Shown one piece after another: positions 8,357 to 17,180 of a DNA stretch of 64,000 nucleotides. Every line of letters starts with the position of its first letter. The first letter of the stretch is position 1. The position numbers and the translations under genes were made by a program. The notes beneath the pieces are model-generated. The model made no database searches, was not told the DNA's origin, and worked only from the letters and a program-made list of their open reading frames with translations. Source of the DNA: Microvirga terrae (GTDB taxonomy: Bacteria > Pseudomonadota > Alphaproteobacteria > Rhizobiales > Beijerinckiaceae); the NCBI RefSeq assembly GCF_013307435.2, contig NZ_CP102845.1, forward strand, positions 1,054,001 through 1,118,000, in the 5' to 3' direction.

Positions 8357-8939
8357 TCTCTTTCGTTCTCCACTCGGCTCGAAGGCCATACATCAGGGAG
8401 GACCACTTCTCAGGGGGCAGACCAAAGGCTCGGATTGCTTCCTCTATATTCTTGACGTTCTGCTCCGCGAGATCACTGAAGTTCAGCGGAACACTCATGC
8501 GCACGTACTCATAAGCAGCCTCTGAGAGACAGATGCCACCTGGATCTGCAAGGCTTTGCAGGCGAGCGGCGATATTTACGCCGTCTCCAAGCAGGTCGCC
8601 GTTCCGCACCATTACATCGCCGACGTGCACCCCGATCCGAAAACGCAGGGTATGTTCCTTGGGGAGATCTTGGTTCGCCTGAAAAAGTGCATGCTGCACG
8701 TCTATGGCACACTGAACGGCATCCACGGCACTGGGGAACTCGCCCAAAACACTTTCACCAGCGGCGTTCGCGATTCGTCCTCCGTGGTCTGCAATGAGAC
8801 GGTCCATGATCTGACGGTGGGCAGTCAGGGTACGGAGCGTTCCAACCTCATCCAGGCTCATAAGGCGCGAATAACCAGCCACGTCAGCGGCAAAAATCGC
8901 CACCAGCCGTCGCTCAATCTTATGCTCCTGCGGACCCAC
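8343..8939 (-). CDS. Class III adenylate/guanylate cyclase, truncated after the catalytic domain
   Basis: The 198-residue product is essentially one class III nucleotidyl cyclase domain. It starts with RRLVAIFAADVAGYSRLM (first metal-binding Asp) and includes GDLLGDGVNIAARLQSLADP, which contains the transition-state Asn and Arg. The second metal site, normally Asp in AGDS, reads AGES here, so an Asp-to-Glu change affects a catalytic ligand. Full-length relatives continue with a TPR-type sensor or regulatory region to about 550-600 residues. Here the frame runs out into the 5' end of the deleted IS3 element, which supplies the stop. It could be a minimal cyclase or an inactive remnant; disruption by the insertion is clear. 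Confidence 0.8.
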   Translation of the reverse strand: MGPQEHKIERRLVAIFAADVAGYSRLMSLDEVGTLRTLTAHRQIMDRLIADHGGRIANAAGESVLGEFPSAVDAVQCAIDVQHALFQANQDLPKEHTLRFRIGVHVGDVMVRNGDLLGDGVNIAARLQSLADPGGICLSEAAYEYVRMSVPLNFSDLAEQNVKNIEEAIRAFGLPPEKWSSLMYGLRAEWRTKENEQE

Positions 8940-9059
8940 TGGAACCCTCGGTGCAGTAGTTAGAGATCGGATTCTGCTCTGGGTTGGGTGTGGTGTCTAG
9001 CCGATGACCGATTAGATCTGAAAAGCCAAGCTTCGTCGGGAGCGTCGAGCAGCTTGCCG

Positions 9060-9107
9060 CATTCCAGAGGGTCCCTCTCACTGTTGGCCCCACAGATCCT
9101 CATGCTT
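9060..9107. repeat. Dispersed 48-bp repeat, copy 2
   Basis: Second copy of the repeat at 4204-4251, in the same orientation, located between the truncated cyclase and the DUF2267 gene. Confidence 0.6.
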
Positions 9108-9264
9108 CCCTCGATTGGCGACGACCTTCCGGGCAGACCGGGCTCTTCCTCAGGGACAGCCCGTAGGAACATCATCCCGGCCCTTGTCATTCAGTTCAAT
9201 GCCGTGGGCCTTCACAGATCAGTACGTTTTACTGCCCGCGATTATTTGAACAGGGGGGCTCATC

Positions 9265-9752
9265 ATGAGTGCGAACGGACTCGATGTCTTCGACAAGACC
9301 CTTCAGATCACCCATATCTGGCTCAACGAGATTACTGGGCTCGTGGGGCCCGACAAGCAGGTTGCCTGGCCGTGCTGGGCGGAGTGCTGCGAGCCGTGCG
9401 CGATCGTATTCCGCTGGAGCTCGCCGTCCATCTCGGAGCAGAACTGCCGATTTTAGTGCGCGGAATTTACTACGATCAATGGCAGCCCGAGGTGCAACCC
9501 GAGCGCTATCGCTCCGAAGACGAGTTCCTCACACGTGTTTCCGAGAACATCGGGCCCGTTCGGCCCGTCAATCCTCGTGATGCCGCACAAACCGTATTCA
9601 GTGTGCTGTCCTATCATGTTTCGGAAGGTCAGCTTGGAAAAGTGCGGGATGCCCTTCCCGAGGATGTCCGAGCGATTTGGATCCATGATCGCAGTTCGGG
9701 AGAACAGAATTACGATCCGACACTGCTACAGCCTGCCACGGCGCAGCCCTAG
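9265..9752 (+). pseudogene. DUF2267 family protein with a single-base frameshift
   Basis: The ATG at 9265 follows AGGGGGG and begins MSANGLDVFDKTLQITHIWL, then INEITGLVGPDKQVAW in outline. After the Trp codon at 9367-9369 the homology moves to the next frame: VLGGVLRAVRDRIPLELAVH, LGAELPILVRGIYYDQWQPE, and on to a stop at 9750-9752. Only two bases separate the halves where three are needed, so one base has been lost around 9370-9371. Together the halves make a DUF2267 protein of about 160 residues, a family found beside stress genes, without known biochemical function. Either a true pseudogene or an assembly error. Confidence 0.8.
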
Positions 9753-10118
9753 CAAGCCGCTAAGCTGCGGACATGACGGCTCAATACAGGAGTTCCTAAC
9801 AGGTATTCCCGTGAAAGCAGAGTGGCACAACCGAGACGCGGCGGATTACGACTTGGGTCCGAGCGGGCGAGATTGCGGGCCCTGAAGAGAACACCTGGTT
9901 GAAGAGGAAACTCTCAATTATTCGGCTGAGCGACACTACGGTCAGGGTTCTGCAGGCCTGGAGCCGTTGCAGAGTGATCGCTAGGCCTCTGCGATTGGTC
10001 GGGAGACACGGAGGGAGACTCGCCCAACAAGACGCTCGTCGTGGCGTAAAGGGGCGTCGAAGCGGCATCGTCTCATGACCTTGCATCCTGCGCGCCGCCG
10101 GCTTGCCGCCGTCACTCC
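9753..10118. other. Non-coding stretch
   Basis: Open frames here are short, mutually overlapping and carry no recognisable motif. I see no RNA gene and no transposase remnant that I can defend. Confidence 0.35.
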
Positions 10119-10775
10119 ATGGGCGGCAGGACCGGAGCGGAAGAGGGTAGCAAAGGGGTAAACGAGTCTGGGTTTGAAGCTGTGTTCACACGTGTGGAGA
10201 CTAAGTTGGAATTCCGCGTCCACTATCTCCTGCCGAAGAACTGCGGCATGTCATCGGTAGTCGTCGAGGCCGGCACGCGCGAGGAGGCCGAATTCGTCGC
10301 TGCTGTCCAGTATGATTTCCCGTCAGGCACCAGGGTTCTTGACGCTAATCCGTACAACATCTTTGGGCTCGCCCCAACTGAGCCAAGGTTTGGTCTCTAT
10401 TGGGAGGTTCGGAGACGGATCGAGCAGGGCTATTACGACGAGTGGCCCTTGGCGCCTGAGGAGCGCTCTCGTCGCAGGCGTCAGTTCTTCAAGGAAGTCG
10501 CCGCGATTTTCGGAACCAGGAAAGGGCACGAGCACCTGTTCGACACGGCGGAGCGGCTGGCGCGCCAGTTCCGGCTCGCCGGCAAGACAACCATTTCCTG
10601 CAACATCACCGCGATCGTGGACCAGCATCCTTTGATCAACCTGTTAGACTGGTATCAGCAGCTAAAGCTTGTTGCCGACAACGTGGCGAAAGCGCCGACC
10701 CGCAGGAATCCGAGGGAGGTGGTGACGCCGGTGGACAACCGCGTCGGCTCCCGCGTTCTCAGGGAAAACAGATAG
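10119..10775 (+). CDS. Hypothetical protein, 218 aa
   Basis: The composition (acidic and aromatic residues spread evenly, no stop-rich shadows) supports real coding. The protein includes RVHYLLPKNCGMSSVVVEAG, RFGLYWEVRRRIEQGYYDEW and CNITAIVDQHPLINLLDWYQ. No signal peptide or membrane segment is visible, so it is probably cytoplasmic. No family is recognised. The annotated ATG has no good ribosome binding site, and the first 20 residues look unlike the rest, so the true start may be further inside. It is isolated: no operon partner within 190 bases. Confidence 0.55.
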   Translation: MGGRTGAEEGSKGVNESGFEAVFTRVETKLEFRVHYLLPKNCGMSSVVVEAGTREEAEFVAAVQYDFPSGTRVLDANPYNIFGLAPTEPRFGLYWEVRRRIEQGYYDEWPLAPEERSRRRRQFFKEVAAIFGTRKGHEHLFDTAERLARQFRLAGKTTISCNITAIVDQHPLINLLDWYQQLKLVADNVAKAPTRRNPREVVTPVDNRVGSRVLRENR

Positions 10776-10848
10776 CATTCTGGGGCGAAAACCAGAGGGG
10801 GTTGTCGGCCGAAGCGTCCCGGTGCTCATGAAAGGCGTTCAAGATCAC

Positions 10849-10912
10849 CTGAAACTCTGCTCACGCTGGCGCGAAATCGCTGCTTACCATCCTCTGAAAT
10901 CTGTGCTCACGA
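10849..10912. repeat. Three imperfect 18-bp direct repeats, possible IS21-type end
   Basis: The motifs CTGAAACTCTGCTCACG, CGAAATCGCTGCTTACC and CTGAAATCTGTGCTCACG occur in the same orientation with starts about 22 bases apart. Multiple terminal repeats of this kind and wording resemble the transposase-binding ends of IS21-family elements, but no istA or istB gene follows. Called as a probable solo end. Confidence 0.4.
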
Positions 10913-10965
10913 TATGGTGGAATTAGTGATCAGAAGGATCGAGGATCGCACCCACGGAGGCGATC

Positions 10966-11595
10966 TTGTCGCCTGAATGGATCTCGGCGCTGGCCAACCT
11001 CATGACAGGCCTGGCGGCCGTCGTCGCCGGCTGGGCCGGGGTCCGCGGGCTCAATGCCTGGCGGACCGAGATGGTCGGCCGGCGCAAGACTGAGCTCGCC
11101 GAGGAGGTGCTAGCGGGGTTCTACCGGGCCAGGGACATCCTAACATGGGCGCGCTTTCCCGCCCCAGATGACAACGACGGTGGGGAGGATGATCGCCCTA
11201 GAACGGGACCGAAGGACGAGGAGCTTGAACGAGGCGAAATATTCACGCCCGTTGACCGCCTGACCAAGGAGAGCCAAGTGTTTTCCGAGCTCCAAGCGAG
11301 TCGGTACCGCTTCATGGCCTATTTTGGGGAGGAAGCCGCCCGGCCCTTCGAGGAGATTCGGGCCATTCACAGCGAGGTCATCGACTCGGCCCACAACCTG
11401 ATCCGCACCTACGGCCAGGAGCCAACGGGCTCGGAGGAAGCGAGGCGCAACCAATGGGAAGCGGCGATTGGCTGGGGCGAAGGGGACAGTGACACTCTCA
11501 GGAGGCGGCTTGATCTGGCGGTGAAGGCCATTGAGCAGACTTGCCGACCCCTGATCGAGGAGCGCCATAGCACGCGCCGCAATGGTCCCGTTTGA
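10966..11595 (+). CDS. Hypothetical membrane-anchored protein, 209 aa
   Basis: Translation is taken from a TTG because it follows GGAGG at good spacing and there is no competing ATG before the hydrophobic N-terminus. Residues 5-26 (ISALANLMTGLAAVVAGWAG) form a single membrane helix, followed by an amphipathic, charged cytoplasmic region of about 180 residues with predicted helices (RRKTELAEEVLAGFYRARDI; RFMAYFGEEAARPFEEIRAI). This layout (short N-terminal anchor, long helical tail) is known from several uncharacterised bacterial families. No catalytic motif is seen. It is followed 70 bases later by a converging gene. Confidence 0.7.
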   Translation: MSPEWISALANLMTGLAAVVAGWAGVRGLNAWRTEMVGRRKTELAEEVLAGFYRARDILTWARFPAPDDNDGGEDDRPRTGPKDEELERGEIFTPVDRLTKESQVFSELQASRYRFMAYFGEEAARPFEEIRAIHSEVIDSAHNLIRTYGQEPTGSEEARRNQWEAAIGWGEGDSDTLRRRLDLAVKAIEQTCRPLIEERHSTRRNGPV

Positions 11596-11665
11596 GGCCT
11601 TTGGACATTTTCATAAGGGCCTGGCAATTGTGCCTGTGTGATTAGCTGGGGCAAGCTGGCGTTCA

Positions 11666-13372
11666 TCAGCCTCGCGCTCTCTGCTCCCTTGTCGTGGGCG
11701 GCGGTACAGGTGCATTTGAGAGAACGATGTGGATCTGAGCTACCGCCGCCGCGCCTTCACCAATTGCCGCGCCGACGCGCTTAACTGACCCCGCCCGAAC
11801 ATCACCGACCGCGAACACATTGGCGACTTCCGCTTCCAGCGCAAAGCGGCGTCTTGGGCCGCATTCTTCCATCATGCCGGTGGCCGGTAGAGCCGCACCT
11901 GTGCGAACAAAGCCGTTGGCGTCCAGGCCCACGCCGCAGCCCTTGAGCCAGCCCGTTGCGGGATCCGCGCCGATGAAGATGAAAACGTTGCGGATCGGCT
12001 TCTCCGTCTCCGCGCCGCTAACGCGGTTGCGCCACCAGACGTGCTCAAGCTGCCCCTCCGGCGAACCCGAGAGGGCGGTGATCTCGGTTTCGGTCAGCAC
12101 TTCGATGTTGTCCGCAGCCGCAATCCTGTCGATCAGATATTGCGACATGCTCTCGGCCAGACTGGGCCCACGGACCAATATCCACACCTTCGCGGCAAAG
12201 TCCCTCAGAAACACCGCCGCTTGCCCGGCAGAGTTGCCGCCGCCCACAAGGGCAACCTCCTCGTTCCGGCACAGGCGCGCTTCAATGGGTGAGGCCCAGT
12301 ACCACACGCCGCGCCCCTCGAACTCCTCCAGGCGAGGAATATCCGGCCGCCGATAACGGGCGCCCGAGGCTACAACCACCGTGGAGCCTTTGACTCGCCG
12401 GCCGTCAGCGAGTTGTATCCCATACGGCATTTGCGAGCAATCGAGGCCGACGGCTTCGGCCGGGATCACCATCTGGGCGCCAAATTTCTGCGCCTGGACG
12501 AAAGCCCGCGCCGTAAGCTCCCGGCCGGGGATGCCGGTGGGAAAGCCAAGATAGTTCTCGATCCGGGCGCTCTCGCCTGCTTGGCCGCCAAAAGCAACGG
12601 CATCCAGGACGATGACCGACAACCCCTCCGACGCGGCGTAAACTGCCGTCGAGAGACCAGCAGGCCCCGCTCCGATGATGGCAACGTCATAGGCTCGATC
12701 CGGCCCATCGACGGGCACCATGCCGAGCGCCTGCGCCAGAGCGCGCTCGGTCGGGTTCTTGAGAATTGTCCCCTTGGGACACACGGCGAGGGGTAGATCC
12801 TTCGTGTCCGGCGCATAGCTCTCGATGAGCGTCGCCGCGTCACGGTCGCGGGCGGGATCGAGCACCTGGCATGGATAGCCATTGCGGGCCATGAAGCCTT
12901 GCAGACGGACCACGTCGGGATGGGTTTCATGACCGATCAGGACCGGGCCGCCTGCACCCGTCTCAATCAGCACGACGCGCCTGAGAATGAGCGCCCGCAT
13001 GATCCTGTCGCCCAGTGCGGGTTCGGCGATCATCAAGGCCCGTAGGTTTTCGGGCGGAATGAGCTGCGCCTCCACATCGTCAATGGCATGGACATCGACC
13101 AGCGCTGGCTGGCCTGACAACTGCCCCACCTCGGCGACGAAGTCGCCGGGTCCCAGCTCGACAATCGGGGACAGACGCCCCCAAGGGTCCCATTGGGCGA
13201 CCCTGACCGAGCCGGTGATGAGGACGAACATGCCCGGAGCAACATCGCCGGTGACAAAGAGCGGCTCACCTGCCGCATGGCGTCGGATCTCGCCGAAGCG
13301 ACGCAGGCGGCCGATGTCCGTAGTCCCAAATTTCGGAAACATCTGCTCGTTGCGGGGATCAATGGCTGCCAT
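11666..13372 (-). CDS. Cyclic-nucleotide-binding domain fused to thioredoxin-reductase-like flavoprotein (no CxxC)
   Basis: A protein of about 568 residues in three parts. Residues about 10-130 form a cNMP-binding beta roll (LFVTGDVAPGMFVLITGSVR; PGDFVAEVGQLSGQPALVDV). A thioredoxin/glutaredoxin-like linker follows (VLIGHETHPDVVRLQGFMAR). The C-terminal half is a TrxR-type flavoprotein with AIIGAGPAGLSTAVYAASEG for FAD, VALVGGGNSAGQAAVFLRDF for NAD(P)H, and the FAD-closing VFAVGDVRAGSVKRVGAAIG. Where TrxR has its redox CxxC (CATCDG) this protein reads ASPIEARLC, so disulfide reductase activity is unlikely. Start at 13372 is preferred; the open frame extends to 13423 with a non-typical leader. 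It may link a cyclic nucleotide to redox chemistry. Confidence 0.85.
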   Translation of the reverse strand: MAAIDPRNEQMFPKFGTTDIGRLRRFGEIRRHAAGEPLFVTGDVAPGMFVLITGSVRVAQWDPWGRLSPIVELGPGDFVAEVGQLSGQPALVDVHAIDDVEAQLIPPENLRALMIAEPALGDRIMRALILRRVVLIETGAGGPVLIGHETHPDVVRLQGFMARNGYPCQVLDPARDRDAATLIESYAPDTKDLPLAVCPKGTILKNPTERALAQALGMVPVDGPDRAYDVAIIGAGPAGLSTAVYAASEGLSVIVLDAVAFGGQAGESARIENYLGFPTGIPGRELTARAFVQAQKFGAQMVIPAEAVGLDCSQMPYGIQLADGRRVKGSTVVVASGARYRRPDIPRLEEFEGRGVWYWASPIEARLCRNEEVALVGGGNSAGQAAVFLRDFAAKVWILVRGPSLAESMSQYLIDRIAAADNIEVLTETEITALSGSPEGQLEHVWWRNRVSGAETEKPIRNVFIFIGADPATGWLKGCGVGLDANGFVRTGAALPATGMMEECGPRRRFALEAEVANVFAVGDVRAGSVKRVGAAIGEGAAAVAQIHIVLSNAPVPPPTTREQRARG

Positions 13373-13446
13373 GGGAAACCTTGCTTTTTCACAGTACGAG
13401 ATGATCGGGCCGGGTGGCCGCACTGAAATTCAGGAGCTGCTCCGGC

Positions 13447-14025
13447 CTAGTCGGCAATCCCTCGGGCCTGATCCTGCTCGGTGGCATCCTTCCTGTCCTG
13501 GTCGCGCACGAGCCAATGGACCGAGCCGAGTGCCAGGATAGCCGCGGCCAGCCCGACGATGGTGAGCGGGTCGGTCTTGCTCGCATCCAGGATGATGAAT
13601 TTACGCACCAGCGCCAGCAGGGCAATCAGCACCACTGTGCGCACCTGCACGATGCTTTCCTTGCGGTGAAGGATGCTGATGATCGAATGGTTGAACTCCA
13701 GGGCAATCAGCACCGTGAAGATCATGCCAAAGACCCCCTGGAACACGCCCGTCTCCGCCGGGTCGAGAAGCCCAGATAGCAGCAGCATGAGGATGCGGAA
13801 GCCCAGGTGGATCATTGCGGCCGCGATCACCAGCCCGATAAGGCTGGTTAGCACCAGCGAGACGACCTGCTCGAAACGCTCGTAGGTGCTCAGGATGGGC
13901 CAAGCCTCACGGGTCTCGCGAAGGGCGCGGTCCATGGCCCTCGCGGGCCGGCCGGTTCCCATCGTGGAGCGGGGATCGTCTCGCTCCGTCCGGGGGTGGT
14001 CTCCCTCGTCCGATAGTTGCCTCAT
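13447..14025 (-). CDS. PsiE-type membrane protein (phosphate-starvation-inducible family)
   Basis: The protein has a charged N-terminus (MRQLSDEGDHPRTERDD), then about four membrane segments: VVSLVLTSLIGLVIAAAMIH, LMLLLSGLLDP.., VFGMIFTVLIALEFNHSI, VRTVVLIALLALVRKFIIL and a last one near VGLAAAILALGSVHWLV. The motif FTVLIALEFNHSI..IL.....I.VRTVVLIALLA.VRKFIILD is the signature of the PsiE family. The function is unknown, but psiE is a regular member of heat-resistance islands. The open frame extends to 14193 inside the clp gene; 14025 is chosen because the extra residues are a shadow. It lies just downstream of the Clp gene in the same direction. Confidence 0.85.
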   Translation of the reverse strand: MRQLSDEGDHPRTERDDPRSTMGTGRPARAMDRALRETREAWPILSTYERFEQVVSLVLTSLIGLVIAAAMIHLGFRILMLLLSGLLDPAETGVFQGVFGMIFTVLIALEFNHSIISILHRKESIVQVRTVVLIALLALVRKFIILDASKTDPLTIVGLAAAILALGSVHWLVRDQDRKDATEQDQARGIAD

Positions 14026-14089
14026 GTGTGATCTGCCGGACTTAGGTGCTTGCGCCGCCGCGCGTGCTGCCTGGTGCGCCTCCTTGTCC

Positions 14090-16954
14090 TCACTCGGCGG
14101 CCGTCCTGCTGTCGCCGGCTCCGCGCTGGGCGTCCCGGTCCAGCTCGACCGCATCACGGTGGTCATCGGTCGCGCCCGCGGCCTTTGTCGCACCCTCTGC
14201 CTTGGGCTGCGGCTCCAGCACTACCCTCTGCTGGTCTCCGTCCCAACGTGCGCTCACCCGGTCACCTTCCTGAACCTCGTTTGCCAGCATTGCGCGGGCA
14301 AGCTGGGTCTCCAGCTCGGAGCGAATGAGGCGCCGCAGCTCGCGGGCTCCGAACTCCGGCCGGAAGCCGGCGGCCGCCAAGTGGTCGACAAGGCTGCCGT
14401 CGATATCAAGCTCGACGCCTTGGCCATGGGCGGTCCGCCTGACGCGCTCCAGCTGAAGCTCGACGATGGAGCGGATCTCGCTCCGCGCCAGGGCATGGAA
14501 GACGATGATCTCGTCGATGCGGTTGATGAACTCCGGCCGGAAGTGGCCGCGCAGCACGTCCATCAGCTCGCGCTTCAGACGGGCCTGATCGTCCTCGGCC
14601 GTGCCGCGCAGGTTGAGGTGGCGCTGGATGATGTCGGAGCCCAGGTTCGACGTGGCGATCAGGATCGTGTTGGTGAAGTCGACGACCCGTCCCTTGCCGT
14701 CGGTCAACCGCCCATCGTCGAACACCTGCAGCAGCACGTTGTAGACATCCGGATGGGCCTTCTCAATCTCGTCGAGAAGCACGACGGAATAGGGCCGCCG
14801 CCGCACGCGCTCGGTCAGCTGTCCGCCTTCCTCGTAGCCGACATACCCAGGAGGCGCACCGATGAGGCGGGCGACCGCGTGGCGTTCCATGTACTCCGAC
14901 ATGTCGAGGCGGATCATCGCGTCCTCCTCGCCGAAGACGGTTTCGGCAAGAGCCTTGGCGAGTTCCGTCTTGCCGACGCCGGTGGGGCCGAGGAACAGGA
15001 AGGTCGCGATGGGACGGCGCCCCTCCCGCAGGCCAGCGCGCGCCAGGCGCACGGCGTCGCTGACCGCCCTGACTGCCTCCTCCTGACCGATCACGCGCTG
15101 GTGCAGGCGCTCTTCCATCTTCACGAGGCGCTGGCGCTCCTCGGTTGTGAGTTCGTTGACCGGCACGCCGGTGAGCTTGGACACCACCTGTGCGATATGC
15201 TCTGTGCGCACCTCGGTCGAGGCCGAGCCGCGTTCACGCCGCCACCGTTCGTTTGCGCCCTGCAGATCCTTGTTGCGGGCATCGTGCCGGGCCTGGATTT
15301 CGGAGGCGCGGTCGAATTGCTTGCGGGAGGAGGCGTAGTCCTGCTCGCGCTTGAGCTGGCGCACCTCGGCCTCCATTTCCTGGACGTCCACAGGCCGGGC
15401 GGTTGCCGAGATCTTTACGCGCGCAGCGGCTTGGTCGATCAGGTCGATGGCCTTGTCAGGCAGGAAGCGCCCGGTGATGTAGCGGTCGGACAGTTCCGCC
15501 GCCGCGATGATGGCCTCGTCCGTGATCGTTACCTTGTGGTGTGCCTCCAGGGTATCCCGTAGACCGCGCAGGATCATGATGGTCTGGGCAACGGTCGGCT
15601 CGGGCACGAAGACCGGCTGGAAGCGGCGCTCCAGGGCGGCATCCTTTTCGATGTACTTCTGATACTCGTTGAGCGTCGTTGCGCCGATCAGGTTGAGCTC
15701 GCCGCGGGCAAGCGCCGGCTTGAACACGTTGGCGATGTCGAGCCCGCCTTCGCCGCCGCCCTGGCCGGCCCCCACGATGGTGTGGATCTCGTCGATGAAC
15801 AGGACCAGCTCGTCCTCGCGCTCGGTGACCTCCTTGAGGATCTGCTGAACGCGTTCCTCAAACTCGCCCCGATACTTGGAGCCGGCCACCATGGAGTTGA
15901 TGGACAGCTCCACGAGGCGCTTGTCGCGCAGGCTCTCCGGCACTTCGCCGCCAACGATGCGCTGGGCAAGACCCTCGACGATGGCTGTCTTGCCGACACC
16001 CGGCTCGCCGATGAGGACCGGGTTGTTCTTCTTGCGCCGGGCCAGCACCTCGATGGCGGTCTCGATCTCCTTGGCGCGGCCGATCACCGGATCGAGCTTG
16101 CCCTCGCGGGCGAGCTTAGTGAGATCGCGCGAGTATTTGTCGAGATTGGGCGTGTTGGTGGGCGTATCGACCCGTCCTTCCTCGGCGCCGCGGCCGACGA
16201 CCTTGACGACCTGCTGGCGGATGGCCTGAGGGGTGAGGCCATAGCGGTTAAGGACATCGGGTCCGATGCCTTCCCCCTCCTCGGCCAAGCCGATGAGCAG
16301 GTGCTCGGGTCCGACATAGGAGTGGCCGAACTCGCCGGAGACGGAGAAGGCCCGGGAGAGAGCGCTCTTCACCCGGGGCGAGACGCCGATCTCGCCGCCT
16401 TCCTCTGGGTTGAAGTCGCCCCGGGGGCTTTCCTGGACGATCTGGTTGCGCAGGTCATCGAGCGAGACCTTGAACTGGTCGAGGATGGTGCGGACGACGT
16501 CACTTTCGGTCAGAGCGAGCAGGAGATGTTCGGTGTCGACCTCGCGGCGGCCGAAGTCGCCAGCCCGTCGTGCGGCTGATTGGAGGATCTCCTCAGCATG
16601 CTCGCTCAGACGGTCCGCCATGCCTGCTGCCGCGCCGCGGCCGCGGGTGCGTCCACGCCCGGACCGGACCGGAATGGGCGTGCCGCCATCCCCGGTGTCG
16701 GAAGGCTCATCGGCCAGTCTCCCCACGCTGCCGCGCGGGCTCTCGCCGACGACGTCGCCACCGAAGAAGTCGTCGAACAGGCTGCCGCGCCCGCCGAAGA
16801 GGGACTCCAGCGGCGAACTCGGCCGCTGCTGCCGCGCCAAACGCCGGTAATCGACGTCACAGAGCTCCATGGTCTCGCGCTGGCCGTTGCTGATCACCTG
16901 CGCTCGAACGGTCGCAGGCCGGACACCACAGATGTCACACAATCCGTCTGCCAT
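14090..16954 (-). CDS. ClpG/ClpK-like AAA+ disaggregase with N-terminal zinc-finger
   Basis: A 954-residue double-AAA+ Hsp100. Residues 1-45 carry C6, C9 and C32 ([21 protein letters not shown]), a McsA/ClpE-like metal-binding start also found in ClpG/ClpK. A Gly/Arg linker leads to the Clp-N double repeat (about 112-255). AAA1 has GEPGVGKT at 316-323 and [13 protein letters not shown]; a short middle domain follows ([15 protein letters not shown]). AAA2 has [16 protein letters not shown] and [15 protein letters not shown]. Between SNLGSDIIQ and [10 protein letters not shown] there is no IGF/VGF loop needed for ClpP docking, so it probably works as a stand-alone disaggregase. A well-placed GGAGG precedes the ATG. 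It is probably co-transcribed with the PsiE-type gene. Confidence 0.92.
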   Translation of the reverse strand: MADGLCDICGVRPATVRAQVISNGQRETMELCDVDYRRLARQQRPSSPLESLFGGRGSLFDDFFGGDVVGESPRGSVGRLADEPSDTGDGGTPIPVRSGRGRTRGRGAAAGMADRLSEHAEEILQSAARRAGDFGRREVDTEHLLLALTESDVVRTILDQFKVSLDDLRNQIVQESPRGDFNPEEGGEIGVSPRVKSALSRAFSVSGEFGHSYVGPEHLLIGLAEEGEGIGPDVLNRYGLTPQAIRQQVVKVVGRGAEEGRVDTPTNTPNLDKYSRDLTKLAREGKLDPVIGRAKEIETAIEVLARRKKNNPVLIGEPGVGKTAIVEGLAQRIVGGEVPESLRDKRLVELSINSMVAGSKYRGEFEERVQQILKEVTEREDELVLFIDEIHTIVGAGQGGGEGGLDIANVFKPALARGELNLIGATTLNEYQKYIEKDAALERRFQPVFVPEPTVAQTIMILRGLRDTLEAHHKVTITDEAIIAAAELSDRYITGRFLPDKAIDLIDQAAARVKISATARPVDVQEMEAEVRQLKREQDYASSRKQFDRASEIQARHDARNKDLQGANERWRRERGSASTEVRTEHIAQVVSKLTGVPVNELTTEERQRLVKMEERLHQRVIGQEEAVRAVSDAVRLARAGLREGRRPIATFLFLGPTGVGKTELAKALAETVFGEEDAMIRLDMSEYMERHAVARLIGAPPGYVGYEEGGQLTERVRRRPYSVVLLDEIEKAHPDVYNVLLQVFDDGRLTDGKGRVVDFTNTILIATSNLGSDIIQRHLNLRGTAEDDQARLKRELMDVLRGHFRPEFINRIDEIIVFHALARSEIRSIVELQLERVRRTAHGQGVELDIDGSLVDHLAAAGFRPEFGARELRRLIRSELETQLARAMLANEVQEGDRVSARWDGDQQRVVLEPQPKAEGATKAAGATDDHRDAVELDRDAQRGAGDSRTAAE

Positions 16955-17180
16955 GGCATGCCTCCATGCTGGCTATCCCACGTCGCGGACGGGCGTTCTG
17001 TCATTTCAGCAGACGCTCGCCGCGGCACACCGCTTCGGCGCGATTTGTGGAGGGTAACAGTTGCGAGGGCCTGTAAGCATACCGGTCGATCCCTGAGGGA
17101 AGGTACGTGGCTGGAACCAAACAGCGTGGGCCGACCTCGATCAGCCCACCCTTACATAACAGAGCAGCCGATGCAGGTGG

